64,000 nt of DNA from Cyclobacterium roseum (GTDB lineage: Bacteria > Bacteroidota > Bacteroidia > Cytophagales > Cyclobacteriaceae): assembly GCF_010119225.1 (NCBI RefSeq), contig NZ_WNKF01000001.1, positions 434,001 to 498,000 of the forward strand, read 5' to 3'. Positions 17,828 to 26,233 of this stretch are shown piece after piece. Position 1 is the stretch's first letter. The number at the start of each line of letters is the position of its first letter. The notes beneath the pieces were generated by a model. That model saw only the letters and a list, made by a program, of their open reading frames with translations. It did no database searches and was not told the DNA's origin. The position numbers were made by a program, and so were the translations under genes.

Positions 17828-18343
17828 TTATTCTCCTGCGTCCGGCTCCGCTTCTTCAGAGTCTTCACTTCGCTTTTCTTTCAATTCGGCCATCATCATG
17901 TCTACCTTTTCTTTGATTTCCGGATTTTCCTTGATGGCTTTATTTACTTTATTATAGGTAGCAACTCCCAGAATCTCATCGTTTTTGATCAAACCGATTT
18001 TAAGATCCCTTACCTCATTTCCGAGCGAACTCATAAATTCGAGGATTGCCTCGTAAGCTGTTTTTTCTTCGTCAGTCACCTCGATTTCAGCCATTTTTTC
18101 CTCGTCTTCCCAAGCATCCTTGATTTCATTGTATCGGGCGGCCCCATCTATCACCTCGTTGTCTTTAATCATCGAAACAAGCTCTTCATTTTTTTGATCA
18201 TAAAAAGCCATTACAGAATCTTCCATGGCAGCAAATTTTGCCAATTCCTCATCGGTGATCTCTTCAACAGCTTCATCCTGCGCATGAGCCGTAAATCCGA
18301 TTACACCAACTAACAAGAAAGCCAATACAAATAATTTTTTCAT
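17828..18343 (-). CDS. Secreted acidic helical protein, unknown function
   Basis: From ATG 18343 (three residues inside the longest frame) the product has 171 residues, with a signal peptide MKKLFVLAFLLVGVIGFTAHAQ. The mature part is very acidic and predicted helical, with two similar halves: SMIKDNEVIDGAARYNEIKDAWEDE and LIKNDEILGVATYNKVNKAIKENP share an (I/L)xKNDE-(V/I)-x-G-x-A-x-YN-x-(I/V) pattern. It ends in an E/D-rich tail (EDSEEAEPDAGE). This suggests an internally duplicated periplasmic protein. No family is recognised. It stands as a single gene with its own terminator. Confidence 0.65.
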   Translation of the reverse strand: MKKLFVLAFLLVGVIGFTAHAQDEAVEEITDEELAKFAAMEDSVMAFYDQKNEELVSMIKDNEVIDGAARYNEIKDAWEDEEKMAEIEVTDEEKTAYEAILEFMSSLGNEVRDLKIGLIKNDEILGVATYNKVNKAIKENPEIKEKVDMMMAELKEKRSEDSEEAEPDAGE

Positions 18344-18463
18344 AATTTCCATTTCAGTTTATTAAACGCTATATACTCACGAATTAAGTTAGAATCCATT
18401 TATTTCGCAAATAATAAGGCAAAAAATGCGCCATAATTTATAGGAACCCCCTATAATTTGAAT

Positions 18464-19117
18464 TTAAACGATATTTTTTAGCTTTTTAATGGTTTCTTGT
18501 GGATTTTTTGAGGAAAAGACAAAATTTCCAGCCACCAGGATATTGGCACCGGCGTCAAATAATTTTTTTGCATTTTCCATGCTGACTCCCCCATCGATCT
18601 CGATCTTCGCATGAGAACCGGTTTCCACGATTAATTTGGTAAGCCGGTGGACTTTTTTGTAGGTATTATCAATAAATTTCTGTCCGCCAAAGCCCGGATT
18701 TACAGACATAAGGATGACAAGGTCCACCTCCCGAATAATATCTTCCAATAGTGATACGGGCGTATGGGGGTTCACCGCCACGCCTGCTTTACAGCCCAGT
18801 TCTTTGATGGATTGGATGGTTCGGTGGAGATGCGGACAAGCTTCACTATGCACCGTAATCTGTGCGGCACCGGCTCTTTGAAAAGCAGCCAGGTAATGGT
18901 CCGGATTTACAATCATCAAATGCACGTCTAAGGGCTTGGTCGCATAGCGCTTAATGGCTTCTACCACTGGTAAACCCATGGATATGTTAGGCACGAAAAC
19001 ACCGTCCATGATATCTACATGAATGTAATCGGCAGCGGAGCCGTTAATCATTTCCACTTCCTTCTGAAGGTTGGCAAAGTCAGCAGCAAGAACGGACGGG
19101 GCAATCAATGGGTTCAT
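18464..19117 (-). CDS. rpe: Ribulose-phosphate 3-epimerase
   Basis: A 217-residue TIM-barrel enzyme that interconverts ribulose 5-phosphate and xylulose 5-phosphate in the pentose phosphate pathway. Family signatures are all present: HVDIMDGVFVPNI with the catalytic/metal aspartate, LDVHLMIVNP, VLIMSVNPGFGGQKFI, IEIDGGVS with the second catalytic aspartate, and GANILVAGNFVF for phosphate binding. The length is standard. It is a single gene on the minus strand, 80 bp downstream of the subtilase gene, so cotranscription with that gene is possible. Confidence 0.97.
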   Translation of the reverse strand: MNPLIAPSVLAADFANLQKEVEMINGSAADYIHVDIMDGVFVPNISMGLPVVEAIKRYATKPLDVHLMIVNPDHYLAAFQRAGAAQITVHSEACPHLHRTIQSIKELGCKAGVAVNPHTPVSLLEDIIREVDLVILMSVNPGFGGQKFIDNTYKKVHRLTKLIVETGSHAKIEIDGGVSMENAKKLFDAGANILVAGNFVFSSKNPQETIKKLKNIV

Positions 19118-19197
19118 AAAATGGGGGTTGATTTGAAGGAAATCAGATTATAGTTATCTGATACAATACAAAAAAAGGAAAAATTATTCTCATTTCC

Positions 19198-20829
19198 TTA
19201 TTTCTTCCACAACTTCATACGGGTTGCAGAAGAATCATCCTCTAACTCAAGCCAATACATACCCGGGACGAGGGTACCCATATCTACCCGATAAGGATCG
19301 CGCATAACGTACCGGTCTAACTGAAGCGAACTGATCAGCTTTCCCTGCAAATCATACAGCGTGAGCTGACAGGAATTTTCCTGGCCGAATTCAACAAACA
19401 ATTCTTTATCATCCAGCGGATTTGGGTAAATTCTGGACGGTAAATCCACCAGGGTCCCTTCTTCCCTGCTATACATCGCTCTAAAATAGTTTGGAACACC
19501 ATATCCCAATTCCATATCCGGTTGTGCTGCCTGGGAACCACTTTGCAAGAGCTTTTCCATTAGTTCGGATCGTGTAAAACCAGGATTGGCCTGCCATAAT
19601 CCTGCTGCCAAAGCCGCTACCTGTGGCGCTGAAAAGGAGGTGCCACTGGAAAGACTGGTTCCTTCAACCTGGCGCCAGAGGGTCACCCCGGAACCATACG
19701 CCACCAATTCTGGCTTGATACGCCCATCACTGCTGGGACCGATGGAACTGAATCCGGCCTTGGTAAACTGATTATTGATTGCGCCAACCGCTAAAATTCC
19801 TTTGGCATCTGCGGGGACGGTGATGGTCTGCCACCGGATATTACCTTCATTTCCGGAGCTGCTGACCACCAGAATGCCCTTCTCAGCAGCCATGCCTGCT
19901 CCCCTGGAAATGACCGCCGTGTTGCCGTCTAAGTCTTCCTTGCCGTAATTCATTTCCGGATCATCGAAAGTATTGTAGCCCAGCGAGCTATTGATAATTT
20001 GTACGCCCAGGCTATCGGCAAATTCCGCGGCCCGAACCCAATTGTATTCTTCTATACGAAACTCAGAATCCACGTCTTCTGTAATGCATAAAATATAATT
20101 CGCCGCATAGGCTCCTCCTACCAATTGGCTGGGGTCGTAGGAGGCCAGCAGGGACAAGGCACCTGTGCCATGCGTATCGGTACGATAGACCGAGGATGCT
20201 CCATTCCGTACGAAGTCCCGGGTAGCCAAAATCCGGTTTTCGTTAAAAAGATGCTGCAATCCAATAATTTCATCGGTATTTAAAAACCCCGCATCAAAGA
20301 CAGCAATCGTGACCCCCTCCCCCTTGTAGCCATCTTCATGCATTTCCGGAATTCCAAGAATGTGATTTTGAAAGTCAAAGGTATAGCTCGCTGTTGCTTT
20401 ATTGCCTCGGGCTTGTTTTGGATCCAGGTAATTCTTTGTTCCTTCGTTGCCATTTACCTGCTGGCCTCCCCTTCCCACATACAGCACTTCCTCAACGAAA
20501 GGAAAAGACCTGATTTTTTCAATCGCCGCCGGGTCCGCCAAAACCACGGATGCATTGAGCCATTTTGAATGGTAGAATATTTCCTCGACTTCATTGGCTA
20601 TCAAGGAGGCATACTGACTGGAAACCGGTAAATCAGTACTATCCAACGCGATGTGTTCCCTTTCCCTCCGCAAAAGGGCCTTCTCGCCCAGCAATTCTTC
20701 CGGACGATCCAAACTATAGGTAGTCGTTGGCTTAAAGCGGTAATGCACCGCATACCGGTCTTGTCCCAGCAGGGAAGTCCAGCTGCTAAACAGGAAAAAA
20801 ATAAAAATAACAGACCTAGTCTTTCCCAT
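19198..20829 (-). CDS. S8 subtilisin-like protease with type IX sorting domain
   Basis: A 543-residue secreted serine protease. A signal peptide is followed by a propeptide-like region and the S8 domain, with catalytic D179 (IAVFDAG), H220 (TDTHGTG) and S398 (GTSFSAP); the oxyanion asparagine is in SSSGNEGN. The last about 80 residues form a por-secretion (T9SS type A) sorting domain, recognisable from IYPNPLDDKELFVEF, LYDLQGKLI and MYWLELEDDSSATRMKLWKK. The protein should therefore be exported through T9SS and anchored or released at the cell surface. Its start overlaps the end of the upstream lipoprotein gene by 14 bp, so the two are coupled. Confidence 0.93.
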   Translation of the reverse strand: MGKTRSVIFIFFLFSSWTSLLGQDRYAVHYRFKPTTTYSLDRPEELLGEKALLRREREHIALDSTDLPVSSQYASLIANEVEEIFYHSKWLNASVVLADPAAIEKIRSFPFVEEVLYVGRGGQQVNGNEGTKNYLDPKQARGNKATASYTFDFQNHILGIPEMHEDGYKGEGVTIAVFDAGFLNTDEIIGLQHLFNENRILATRDFVRNGASSVYRTDTHGTGALSLLASYDPSQLVGGAYAANYILCITEDVDSEFRIEEYNWVRAAEFADSLGVQIINSSLGYNTFDDPEMNYGKEDLDGNTAVISRGAGMAAEKGILVVSSSGNEGNIRWQTITVPADAKGILAVGAINNQFTKAGFSSIGPSSDGRIKPELVAYGSGVTLWRQVEGTSLSSGTSFSAPQVAALAAGLWQANPGFTRSELMEKLLQSGSQAAQPDMELGYGVPNYFRAMYSREEGTLVDLPSRIYPNPLDDKELFVEFGQENSCQLTLYDLQGKLISSLQLDRYVMRDPYRVDMGTLVPGMYWLELEDDSSATRMKLWKK

Positions 20830-21505
20830 AAGAAATCAATTTTAAATGAGTAAAACGTCCTTCCTGAATAATTTGTTCTCCCAGGCATTCATTTCGGGAA
20901 CAGTACTTGAATACCTCATAATAGCTTTCTATCAACCCTACCTCTTTACCATATACCTCGTAGCGGATATCTCGCAGCGTTATCTGGTCATCCTCTTCGC
21001 TTTGCCTTACGGTGACGGTTTCAGGAAAATAGTTGTTTTCTACCAGGTAATCCCCCATTCTTTCGATAAAAAAATAAGTGCTAGGACGCGAATTATAGGC
21101 ATTGCCATTCCATTCAGTATCCGCTGCTACCGGGTAGCTTAGCACAATTTCCTGTAGGTTATTATCATGACGGATGATCCGGCTATTGGAAAACGTCAGC
21201 GTATAGCTTTTTTCATCGTCCCAACGATTCCGGTCTTCCGAGTACTGCCTCCTTACCCGGTATACCAGGTCATTATCGGCATTCAGGTATTGGTCCACTA
21301 TTTCATCCCGGTAAAAAAATTCGGTAGTTTCGAAATCCTCTTCACCAAAATACCGGGTATTGTCCACCTGGTATTCCCAAAAATTTCCCGTTGCCAAGGG
21401 ATAATAAGTGGAAGTAATGATGGGAGGTTCTTCCCGCAACACCTCACAGCCCACCGCAAAAATCCCTAACAGCAGCATCCAACTGCTTTTTTCCAAAACT
21501 TTCAT
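20816..21505 (-). CDS. Putative lipoprotein upstream of the subtilase
   Basis: A 229-residue protein with a lipoprotein signal (LLLGIFAVGC, Cys about 20). The mature part starts with TSTYYPLATGNFWEYQVDNTRY, a phrase common to Bacteroidota lipoproteins of unknown role. It then alternates strands rich in Y, R and E (LVYRVRRQYSEDRNRWDDEKSYTL, ITLRDIRYEVYGKEVGLIESYYEVF), suggesting a beta-rich fold. It overlaps the subtilase gene by 14 bp, implying translational coupling and perhaps joint work at the surface. No enzymatic motif is seen. Confidence 0.7.
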   Translation of the reverse strand: MKVLEKSSWMLLLGIFAVGCEVLREEPPIITSTYYPLATGNFWEYQVDNTRYFGEEDFETTEFFYRDEIVDQYLNADNDLVYRVRRQYSEDRNRWDDEKSYTLTFSNSRIIRHDNNLQEIVLSYPVAADTEWNGNAYNSRPSTYFFIERMGDYLVENNYFPETVTVRQSEEDDQITLRDIRYEVYGKEVGLIESYYEVFKYCSRNECLGEQIIQEGRFTHLKLISYGKD

Positions 21506-21556
21506 TCTCTATCTTTGAAATCTTTGAAAATTACATAAATAATACTCCAAATCGAA

Positions 21557-22189
21557 ATGGCTCTAAAAACTTTTGTAAAGATAAGCAATGTAAACAATTT
21601 AAGTGATGCGAGGTATTGTGCGGGAATGTATGTAAATCTAATGGGGTTTTGCCTGGAGGAAAACTCAGAATACTTTGTCTCCCCCATCGAATTCAAAGAA
21701 ATCACCGGTTGGCTTTCGGGCCTGCAATACGTAGCTGAATTTAACCTATCCCATCCGGACCAACTTCTTGAAACACTTCGGGAATACGAGGGCTTCAAAT
21801 GGATTCAGGTACGCGAAAAACACCACCTGCAAATGCTGGAAAACAGTGGTTACGGATTGATTTATTCCTACACTATCAAAAAGGCAGCCGATTGGGAAGA
21901 AATTCTGACATTTTCGAAAAGCCTGGGAGAACACGAGATTATTCTTAATCTGGAAGCGGACACCGGAGCAGATTCGATCGGAGAAAAGGAAGTGAAAATG
22001 ATTGCGCAACTGGCAACAAACTGTGAGGTATTGCTGGGATTTGGATTTGATGCTGCGAATATTGACCGCCTTCTTGAATCGACTGGTATAAAAGGTATTA
22101 GCATGAAAGGAGGTCATGAAATCCGACCTGGAATTAAGGATTTTGATGAATTGGCCGATATTCTTGAGGCCCTGGAAGTTGAAGATTAA
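21557..22189 (+). CDS. TrpF-like protein lacking catalytic residues
   Basis: A 210-residue protein whose fold landmarks follow phosphoribosylanthranilate isomerase (TrpF): VKISNVNNLSDARYCAGM aligns with VKICGITxxEDA, and KGGHEIRPGIKDFDELADILEAL aligns with the GVExxPGxKD phosphate-site end. The two catalytic residues of TrpF are replaced: the Cys of KICG is S10 and the Asp of the LLD motif is N131. There are no other tryptophan genes nearby; the gene stands alone and converges on trmB with a 4-bp overlap. It is best described as a TrpF-fold paralogue, probably binding a phosphorylated ligand rather than catalysing the isomerisation. Calling it trpF would be misleading. Confidence 0.7.
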   Translation: MALKTFVKISNVNNLSDARYCAGMYVNLMGFCLEENSEYFVSPIEFKEITGWLSGLQYVAEFNLSHPDQLLETLREYEGFKWIQVREKHHLQMLENSGYGLIYSYTIKKAADWEEILTFSKSLGEHEIILNLEADTGADSIGEKEVKMIAQLATNCEVLLGFGFDAANIDRLLESTGIKGISMKGGHEIRPGIKDFDELADILEALEVED

Positions 22190-22851
22190 AGAGGAATCAA
22201 GGAAAATTCGATGTATTTGATGGTTTCTCCTTTTTCCATAAACATTTTCTCGTAGCGCGTCCGAATTCCGTGATGTTCGTCTCTCCATTCGGATTGGTAA
22301 AAATCCCTGGTTTTTCGTTCTACGCTTATATCCTGCCTGCTGGAAAGAAGGTCTTCCGTGTAGGTATAGAGGCCGGTGTTATCGGTTTTAAAATGGATCG
22401 TACCGGCGCGATCCATGATTTGCCGGTATATGTGAAGAAACCGGGGGGAAGTGAGCCTTTTTTTCTCATCCCTGTCTTTAGGTCGGGGGTCAGGAAAAGT
22501 AATCCATAATTCATCGATCTCGCCGGGAGCAAAAGACGCTTCCAGGTTTTCAATCTGTGTCCGCAGAAAAGCCACGTTTTCCAGGCCCTCTTCGGAAGCC
22601 TGACAACTTCCTTTCCATATCCGGGAACCCTTGATATCTACTCCTACAAAGTTTTTCTCCGGATAGTGCCTGGCCAGGCCCACGGTAAATTCCCCTCTGC
22701 CACAGGCAAGCTCTACTACCAATGGATGGTCATTTTGAAACTGCAGTTCCTTCCATTTTCCCTTTATTTCCTCAAAACGCTGTTTCCCGGGTTGTACCAC
22801 ATTGGGATTGGCTTCATTTTGCCTAAAGCGTTCCAGTTTATTTCTACCCAT
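22186..22851 (-). CDS. trmB: tRNA (guanine-N7-)-methyltransferase
   Basis: A 221-residue class I methyltransferase that methylates G46 in the variable loop of tRNAs using S-adenosylmethionine. Visible motifs: the SAM-binding VELACGRGEFTVGLA, VGVDIKGSR, and the family signature LWITFPDPRPKDRDEKKRL, followed by FLHIYRQIM and HFKTDN. The length matches. It is the last gene of the long minus-strand operon, starting 5 bp after folC, and its 3' end overlaps the convergent TrpF-like gene by 4 bp. Confidence 0.95.
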   Translation of the reverse strand: MGRNKLERFRQNEANPNVVQPGKQRFEEIKGKWKELQFQNDHPLVVELACGRGEFTVGLARHYPEKNFVGVDIKGSRIWKGSCQASEEGLENVAFLRTQIENLEASFAPGEIDELWITFPDPRPKDRDEKKRLTSPRFLHIYRQIMDRAGTIHFKTDNTGLYTYTEDLLSSRQDISVERKTRDFYQSEWRDEHHGIRTRYEKMFMEKGETIKYIEFSLIPL

Positions 22852-22856
22852 ACCGA

Positions 22857-24161
22857 TTAAAGTTCCTTTATTTCTGCCACGACAAATGTACTGCCTCCAA
22901 CGAAAATCAGGTCATCGGTCCCGGCATTTTTTTTGGCATAGGCGATGGCTGTATTGACGTCGGCAATGCAGGTTCCCTGTAGGCCATACAAGGCTGCCTT
23001 TTCTTTTAACGCTTCGGCAGGAAGGGACCGGGGCTGATCTGCCTGACAGAAAATGTACCGCGCCTCTTTGGGCAAAAGTGCCAACACCTGCCCCTGGTCC
23101 TTATCCTGAACCATTCCCAGGATCAGGTACAGGTTGCGATGTGGAAGGCGGTGAAGTTGCTCTATAATTAGTTTAAATCCATCAGCATTATGAGCTGTAT
23201 CACAGACTACTAAGGGTTTTTTTTCAAGTATATGCCAGCGCCCTTTCAATCCGGTATTTTCCCTTATTTTTGCCAATCCTTGCAGAAGTTGCCCGGAAGA
23301 AATGGTATATCCCATTTCATTGAGCCTGGTGCTGGCCAGCAAGATTCCTGGCAGGTTTTTGGCCTGGTAATCTCCCAATAAATCCATCGAGACTTCCCAG
23401 GTGCTACCATCGGCTTCCCGGATTTCATAGCGCGCCAGGGTTTCCATGTCAGCCGCTTGCTTCCATCCTTTGGGCAGGACTTCAACGTATTGTTCAGCAA
23501 AAATTAACGGAGCATTTTTTTCCCGGGCGGCCTGCTGAAAAACAGCAGTGGTCTCCTCCTGGGTCTGCCCGATGATTACCGGTACCTTTTCCTTGATGAT
23601 ACCCGCTTTTTCGCCCGCAATTTTCTCAAGCGTATCCCCCAAGAACTGAACATGATCCAGGCCAATATTCGTAATCAGACAAAGCACGGGCAGCAGCACA
23701 TTGGTGCTGTCAAACTTGCCGCCCATTCCCGTTTCGATGACCGCAATATCGACTTTTTCCCGGGCAAAGTAGGAAAAGGCCATCGCCACCGTCATTTCAA
23801 AAAAACTGGGTTTTAGGGTTAACAAAAATTCTCGTTGCTCGTCCACAAAGGTACAAACTTCTGTTTCCGGGATTTCCTGGCCATTGATTTTGATTCGCTC
23901 CCGAAAGGACTTTAAATGGGGAGAGGTGTACAACCCCGTTTTGTACCCAGCTTCCTGAAGCACCGAGGCAAGGGCATGGGCCGAACTGCCTTTTCCATTG
24001 GTACCGGCAATATGGATGCTTTTGAATGCCTGATGCGGATTCCCCAGGCGTTCACAAAGTTGGAGGGTGTTTGTTAGGTCCTTCTTAAACGCCGGGGCAC
24101 CGACCCGCTGAAACATGGGTAAAGCCTGGTATAAAAAGTCAAGGGATTCCTGATAGCTCAT
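22857..24161 (-). CDS. folC: Folylpolyglutamate/dihydrofolate synthase
   Basis: A 434-residue Mur-ligase-like enzyme adding glutamate to folates (and probably to dihydropteroate). Motifs: the P-loop GTNGKGS at residues 53-59, LYTSPHL, the Mg site segment ETGMGGKFDSTN, ITNIGLDHVQFLG, and in the C-terminal domain VVCDTAHNADG. It lies 9 bp after the tonB-like gene and 5 bp before trmB, inside the operon headed by holA. Linkage of folC with exbB-exbD-tonB genes is a recurrent arrangement in Bacteroidota (from memory) and may simply be inherited context. Confidence 0.95.
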   Translation of the reverse strand: MSYQESLDFLYQALPMFQRVGAPAFKKDLTNTLQLCERLGNPHQAFKSIHIAGTNGKGSSAHALASVLQEAGYKTGLYTSPHLKSFRERIKINGQEIPETEVCTFVDEQREFLLTLKPSFFEMTVAMAFSYFAREKVDIAVIETGMGGKFDSTNVLLPVLCLITNIGLDHVQFLGDTLEKIAGEKAGIIKEKVPVIIGQTQEETTAVFQQAAREKNAPLIFAEQYVEVLPKGWKQAADMETLARYEIREADGSTWEVSMDLLGDYQAKNLPGILLASTRLNEMGYTISSGQLLQGLAKIRENTGLKGRWHILEKKPLVVCDTAHNADGFKLIIEQLHRLPHRNLYLILGMVQDKDQGQVLALLPKEARYIFCQADQPRSLPAEALKEKAALYGLQGTCIADVNTAIAYAKKNAGTDDLIFVGGSTFVVAEIKEL

Positions 24162-24170
24162 GAAAAAGGA

Positions 24171-25127
24171 TTAATCTACGCGGATAACAAAGGTAATTCT
24201 CCCGGTGGAATATTCGGCAGTGGGGTTTCCACTTTGTCTTTTAAAAGAAAGGCCATTGACCACGGTTCGATAGTAATTCAATACCTCATTGCTAACGTTG
24301 TATTCCAGAGGAATGGCCTGAACGATCCGGCCGTCGTCGTTGACGGTAATCCGGAATACAATGCGACCGTTCCGGTTGGATAAATTATCTTCAATGGTTG
24401 GCCTGGAGGCAAAGTCCCAACCCGCCAAATCCAGGTTGTAGCCAGAGCCATCGCCTGTGTTCCCGCGGCCGGATTGCAAGATGGACCTTCCATCTACGGT
24501 ACCTTGAGGGTTGCCTTCATTGCCCTGCTGGTTGGAGGTTCCTTCATTGTTTCCTGCAGCGGGTTGGTTGGAGGTTCCTGTTTTACCTCCCCCACCAAAG
24601 ATAGCACGCGGATCCACGGTAGGCTTTTTCTCTTCCACTTTTTCCGGAGCCGTTTTTTCGGCGGGTTGATTCTCTACCCGGTCTTCGGTAGGGTTTTCGT
24701 TTGTTTCGGTAGGCGTATCCGGAGTCGGTTCCGGTTCTTCGTTGGTCTGAACGGGACTGGGAACCTGTGACTGCGGCTGCTGTCTGGGTTGACTTTGGCT
24801 GGGCTGGGCAGGTGTGGGTTGCGGTTCGGGAGGGCTAACCGGTACCACATTTTCAGTCGGTTGGGAAGCTGGATCACCCGGGGCTGCTGCTTCTTCGATC
24901 GCCTCCGTATTGGAAGTAGATTCCGTGGTTGCCTGCTCGCTATCCATTCCGGCATCCGAAAAACCCAGGTTCAATTCCAGTCCAAATTGAGACATAGGAG
25001 GAACCGGTTGTTTCCAAACCACAATAAAATAAAAGCCTACCAAAACCAATACGTTTACTAAAAACGTGATGAGGATGGCTTTCTTCTTATTCTCCAGGGT
25101 TTCTTTCCGGTCTTCCCAAACTTCCAT
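24171..25127 (-). CDS. TonB-like energy transducer
   Basis: A 318-residue protein: a cytoplasmic N-terminus, one membrane helix (ILITFLVNVLVLVGFYFIVVW, residues about 18-38), and a long Pro/Glu/Gln/Thr-rich periplasmic linker (about 60-165). A Gly/Asn/Gln-rich segment follows, and a C-terminal TonB/TolA-like domain (about 230-318: RNGRIVFRITVNDDGRIVQAIPL, VVNGLSFKRQ, TGRITFVIRVD). Together with the ExbD and ExbB genes immediately upstream it forms a proton-driven transducer to the outer membrane. The IVFRITVNDDGRIVQA segment is typical of TonB C-terminal domains. Likely partner: the barrel protein encoded upstream in the same operon (inference). Confidence 0.85.
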   Translation of the reverse strand: MEVWEDRKETLENKKKAILITFLVNVLVLVGFYFIVVWKQPVPPMSQFGLELNLGFSDAGMDSEQATTESTSNTEAIEEAAAPGDPASQPTENVVPVSPPEPQPTPAQPSQSQPRQQPQSQVPSPVQTNEEPEPTPDTPTETNENPTEDRVENQPAEKTAPEKVEEKKPTVDPRAIFGGGGKTGTSNQPAAGNNEGTSNQQGNEGNPQGTVDGRSILQSGRGNTGDGSGYNLDLAGWDFASRPTIEDNLSNRNGRIVFRITVNDDGRIVQAIPLEYNVSNEVLNYYRTVVNGLSFKRQSGNPTAEYSTGRITFVIRVD

Positions 25128-25136
25128 TTCGAATTC

Positions 25137-25529
25137 TTACTTGTATGGTTTTGTTGCGATGGTGACGTTGGCTTCGAGTGCGGCGGCGATCCCCCCTACC
25201 TCTACCAGATGCTCCACCGGTACTTCCTGATCGATGTGCAAGACAACGTACCCTTTCTTCTCTTTCAATAACGTTGTTAACGCTTCTTTAATTTCATTTC
25301 GGCTGACCTGCCGGTCATTCACGGCATATTTAAGGTCTTTGGTGATACTTACGGTCACCTCCTGCATCACGATGTCGGAGGCCTCACTGCTCGGAAGGTT
25401 TACGGGTAAGCCCGAGGGGGTAATGAAGGAAGAAGTAAGCATGAAAAAGATCAACAGCAGAAAAATGATGTCGGTCATCGATGACATGCTAAAGGCGGCT
25501 TCGATTTTATTCTTTGACTGTAGGGCCAT
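25137..25529 (-). CDS. exbD: ExbD/TolR-family biopolymer transport protein
   Basis: A 130-residue protein with one N-terminal membrane helix carrying the conserved functional aspartate (D20 in SMTDIIFLLLIFFML). A periplasmic ExbD/TolR domain follows (PSSEASDIVMQEVTVSITKDLKYAVND, YVVLHIDQEVPVEHLVEVGGIA). It forms the proton channel with ExbB and powers the TonB-like protein encoded 9 bp downstream. The start is one base after the exbB stop. The length is typical of this group. Confidence 0.93.
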   Translation of the reverse strand: MALQSKNKIEAAFSMSSMTDIIFLLLIFFMLTSSFITPSGLPVNLPSSEASDIVMQEVTVSITKDLKYAVNDRQVSRNEIKEALTTLLKEKKGYVVLHIDQEVPVEHLVEVGGIAAALEANVTIATKPYK

Positions 25530-25530
25530 G

Positions 25531-26232
25531 TTATTTCTTGTCCTGAAGTAAATCTATAAATTCGATCGTGGTATATTCCATATTATGGATCAGTTTGGAG
25601 ACTTGTGTAACCAGGTAGTTGTAACCCAGATAAGCGATGATCCCGACCACCAAACCCGTAGCGGTGGTAATCATGGCCTCATAGATTCCGGTAGAAAGCA
25701 GTTTGGGCGAAACCATTCCTTCTTCCTGCGCCACACCAATAAATGCCCGGATCATTCCGGCAACGGTACCCAAAAACCCGATCATGGGCGCAGCACCCGA
25801 AACGGTTGCCAACAACCCCAGGTTTTTTTCCAACTTATAAATCTCAATTTTGCCAACGTTTTCGATGGCCACCTCAATGTTTTTCAAAGGGCTACCAATG
25901 CGTTCCAGCCCTTTGCTGATCATGTTTGCCACCGGGGTTTCCTCTCCCTGGCAAATCATCTTTGCCTGCTCAATATTTCCACTCTGAACCATCATCTTGA
26001 CCTGATCGATCATGCCCTTGGGCGTTTTGGAGGCTTTTTTTAAGGTGATGACGCGCTCGATAAAAATAAAAATGGCTAAAATAAAGAGCAAGTAAAGCGG
26101 GATCATCATGTACCCCCCTTTGATCAATAACTCCAATAGGCCAATATCGGATGACCCGGCCCCCTCCATGAGAGCAAGTGAATCGACGGCCTGCTGGCCG
26201 TCTGAGGTTGACAACGTTTGTAAAAGGATCAT
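25531..26232 (-). CDS. exbB: ExbB/TolQ/MotA-family proton channel
   Basis: A 233-residue protein with three membrane segments (about 40-60, 140-165, 185-210) and the MotA/TolQ/ExbB signatures LGLLATVSGAAPMIGFLGTVAGMIRAF and MITTATGLVVGIIAYLGYNYL. It builds the pentameric channel around the ExbD dimer. Tight packing (1 bp gaps to both neighbours) links it to exbD and to the upstream SPOR gene. The extra N-terminal stretch (about 30 residues before the first helix) is seen in many Bacteroidota members. Confidence 0.93.
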   Translation of the reverse strand: MILLQTLSTSDGQQAVDSLALMEGAGSSDIGLLELLIKGGYMMIPLYLLFILAIFIFIERVITLKKASKTPKGMIDQVKMMVQSGNIEQAKMICQGEETPVANMISKGLERIGSPLKNIEVAIENVGKIEIYKLEKNLGLLATVSGAAPMIGFLGTVAGMIRAFIGVAQEEGMVSPKLLSTGIYEAMITTATGLVVGIIAYLGYNYLVTQVSKLIHNMEYTTIEFIDLLQDKK

Positions 26233-26233
26233 A

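Noticed and set aside
22270-22860. Plus-strand frames over trmB
   Set aside because: trmB has all its family motifs on the minus strand; the opposing frames look like shadows.
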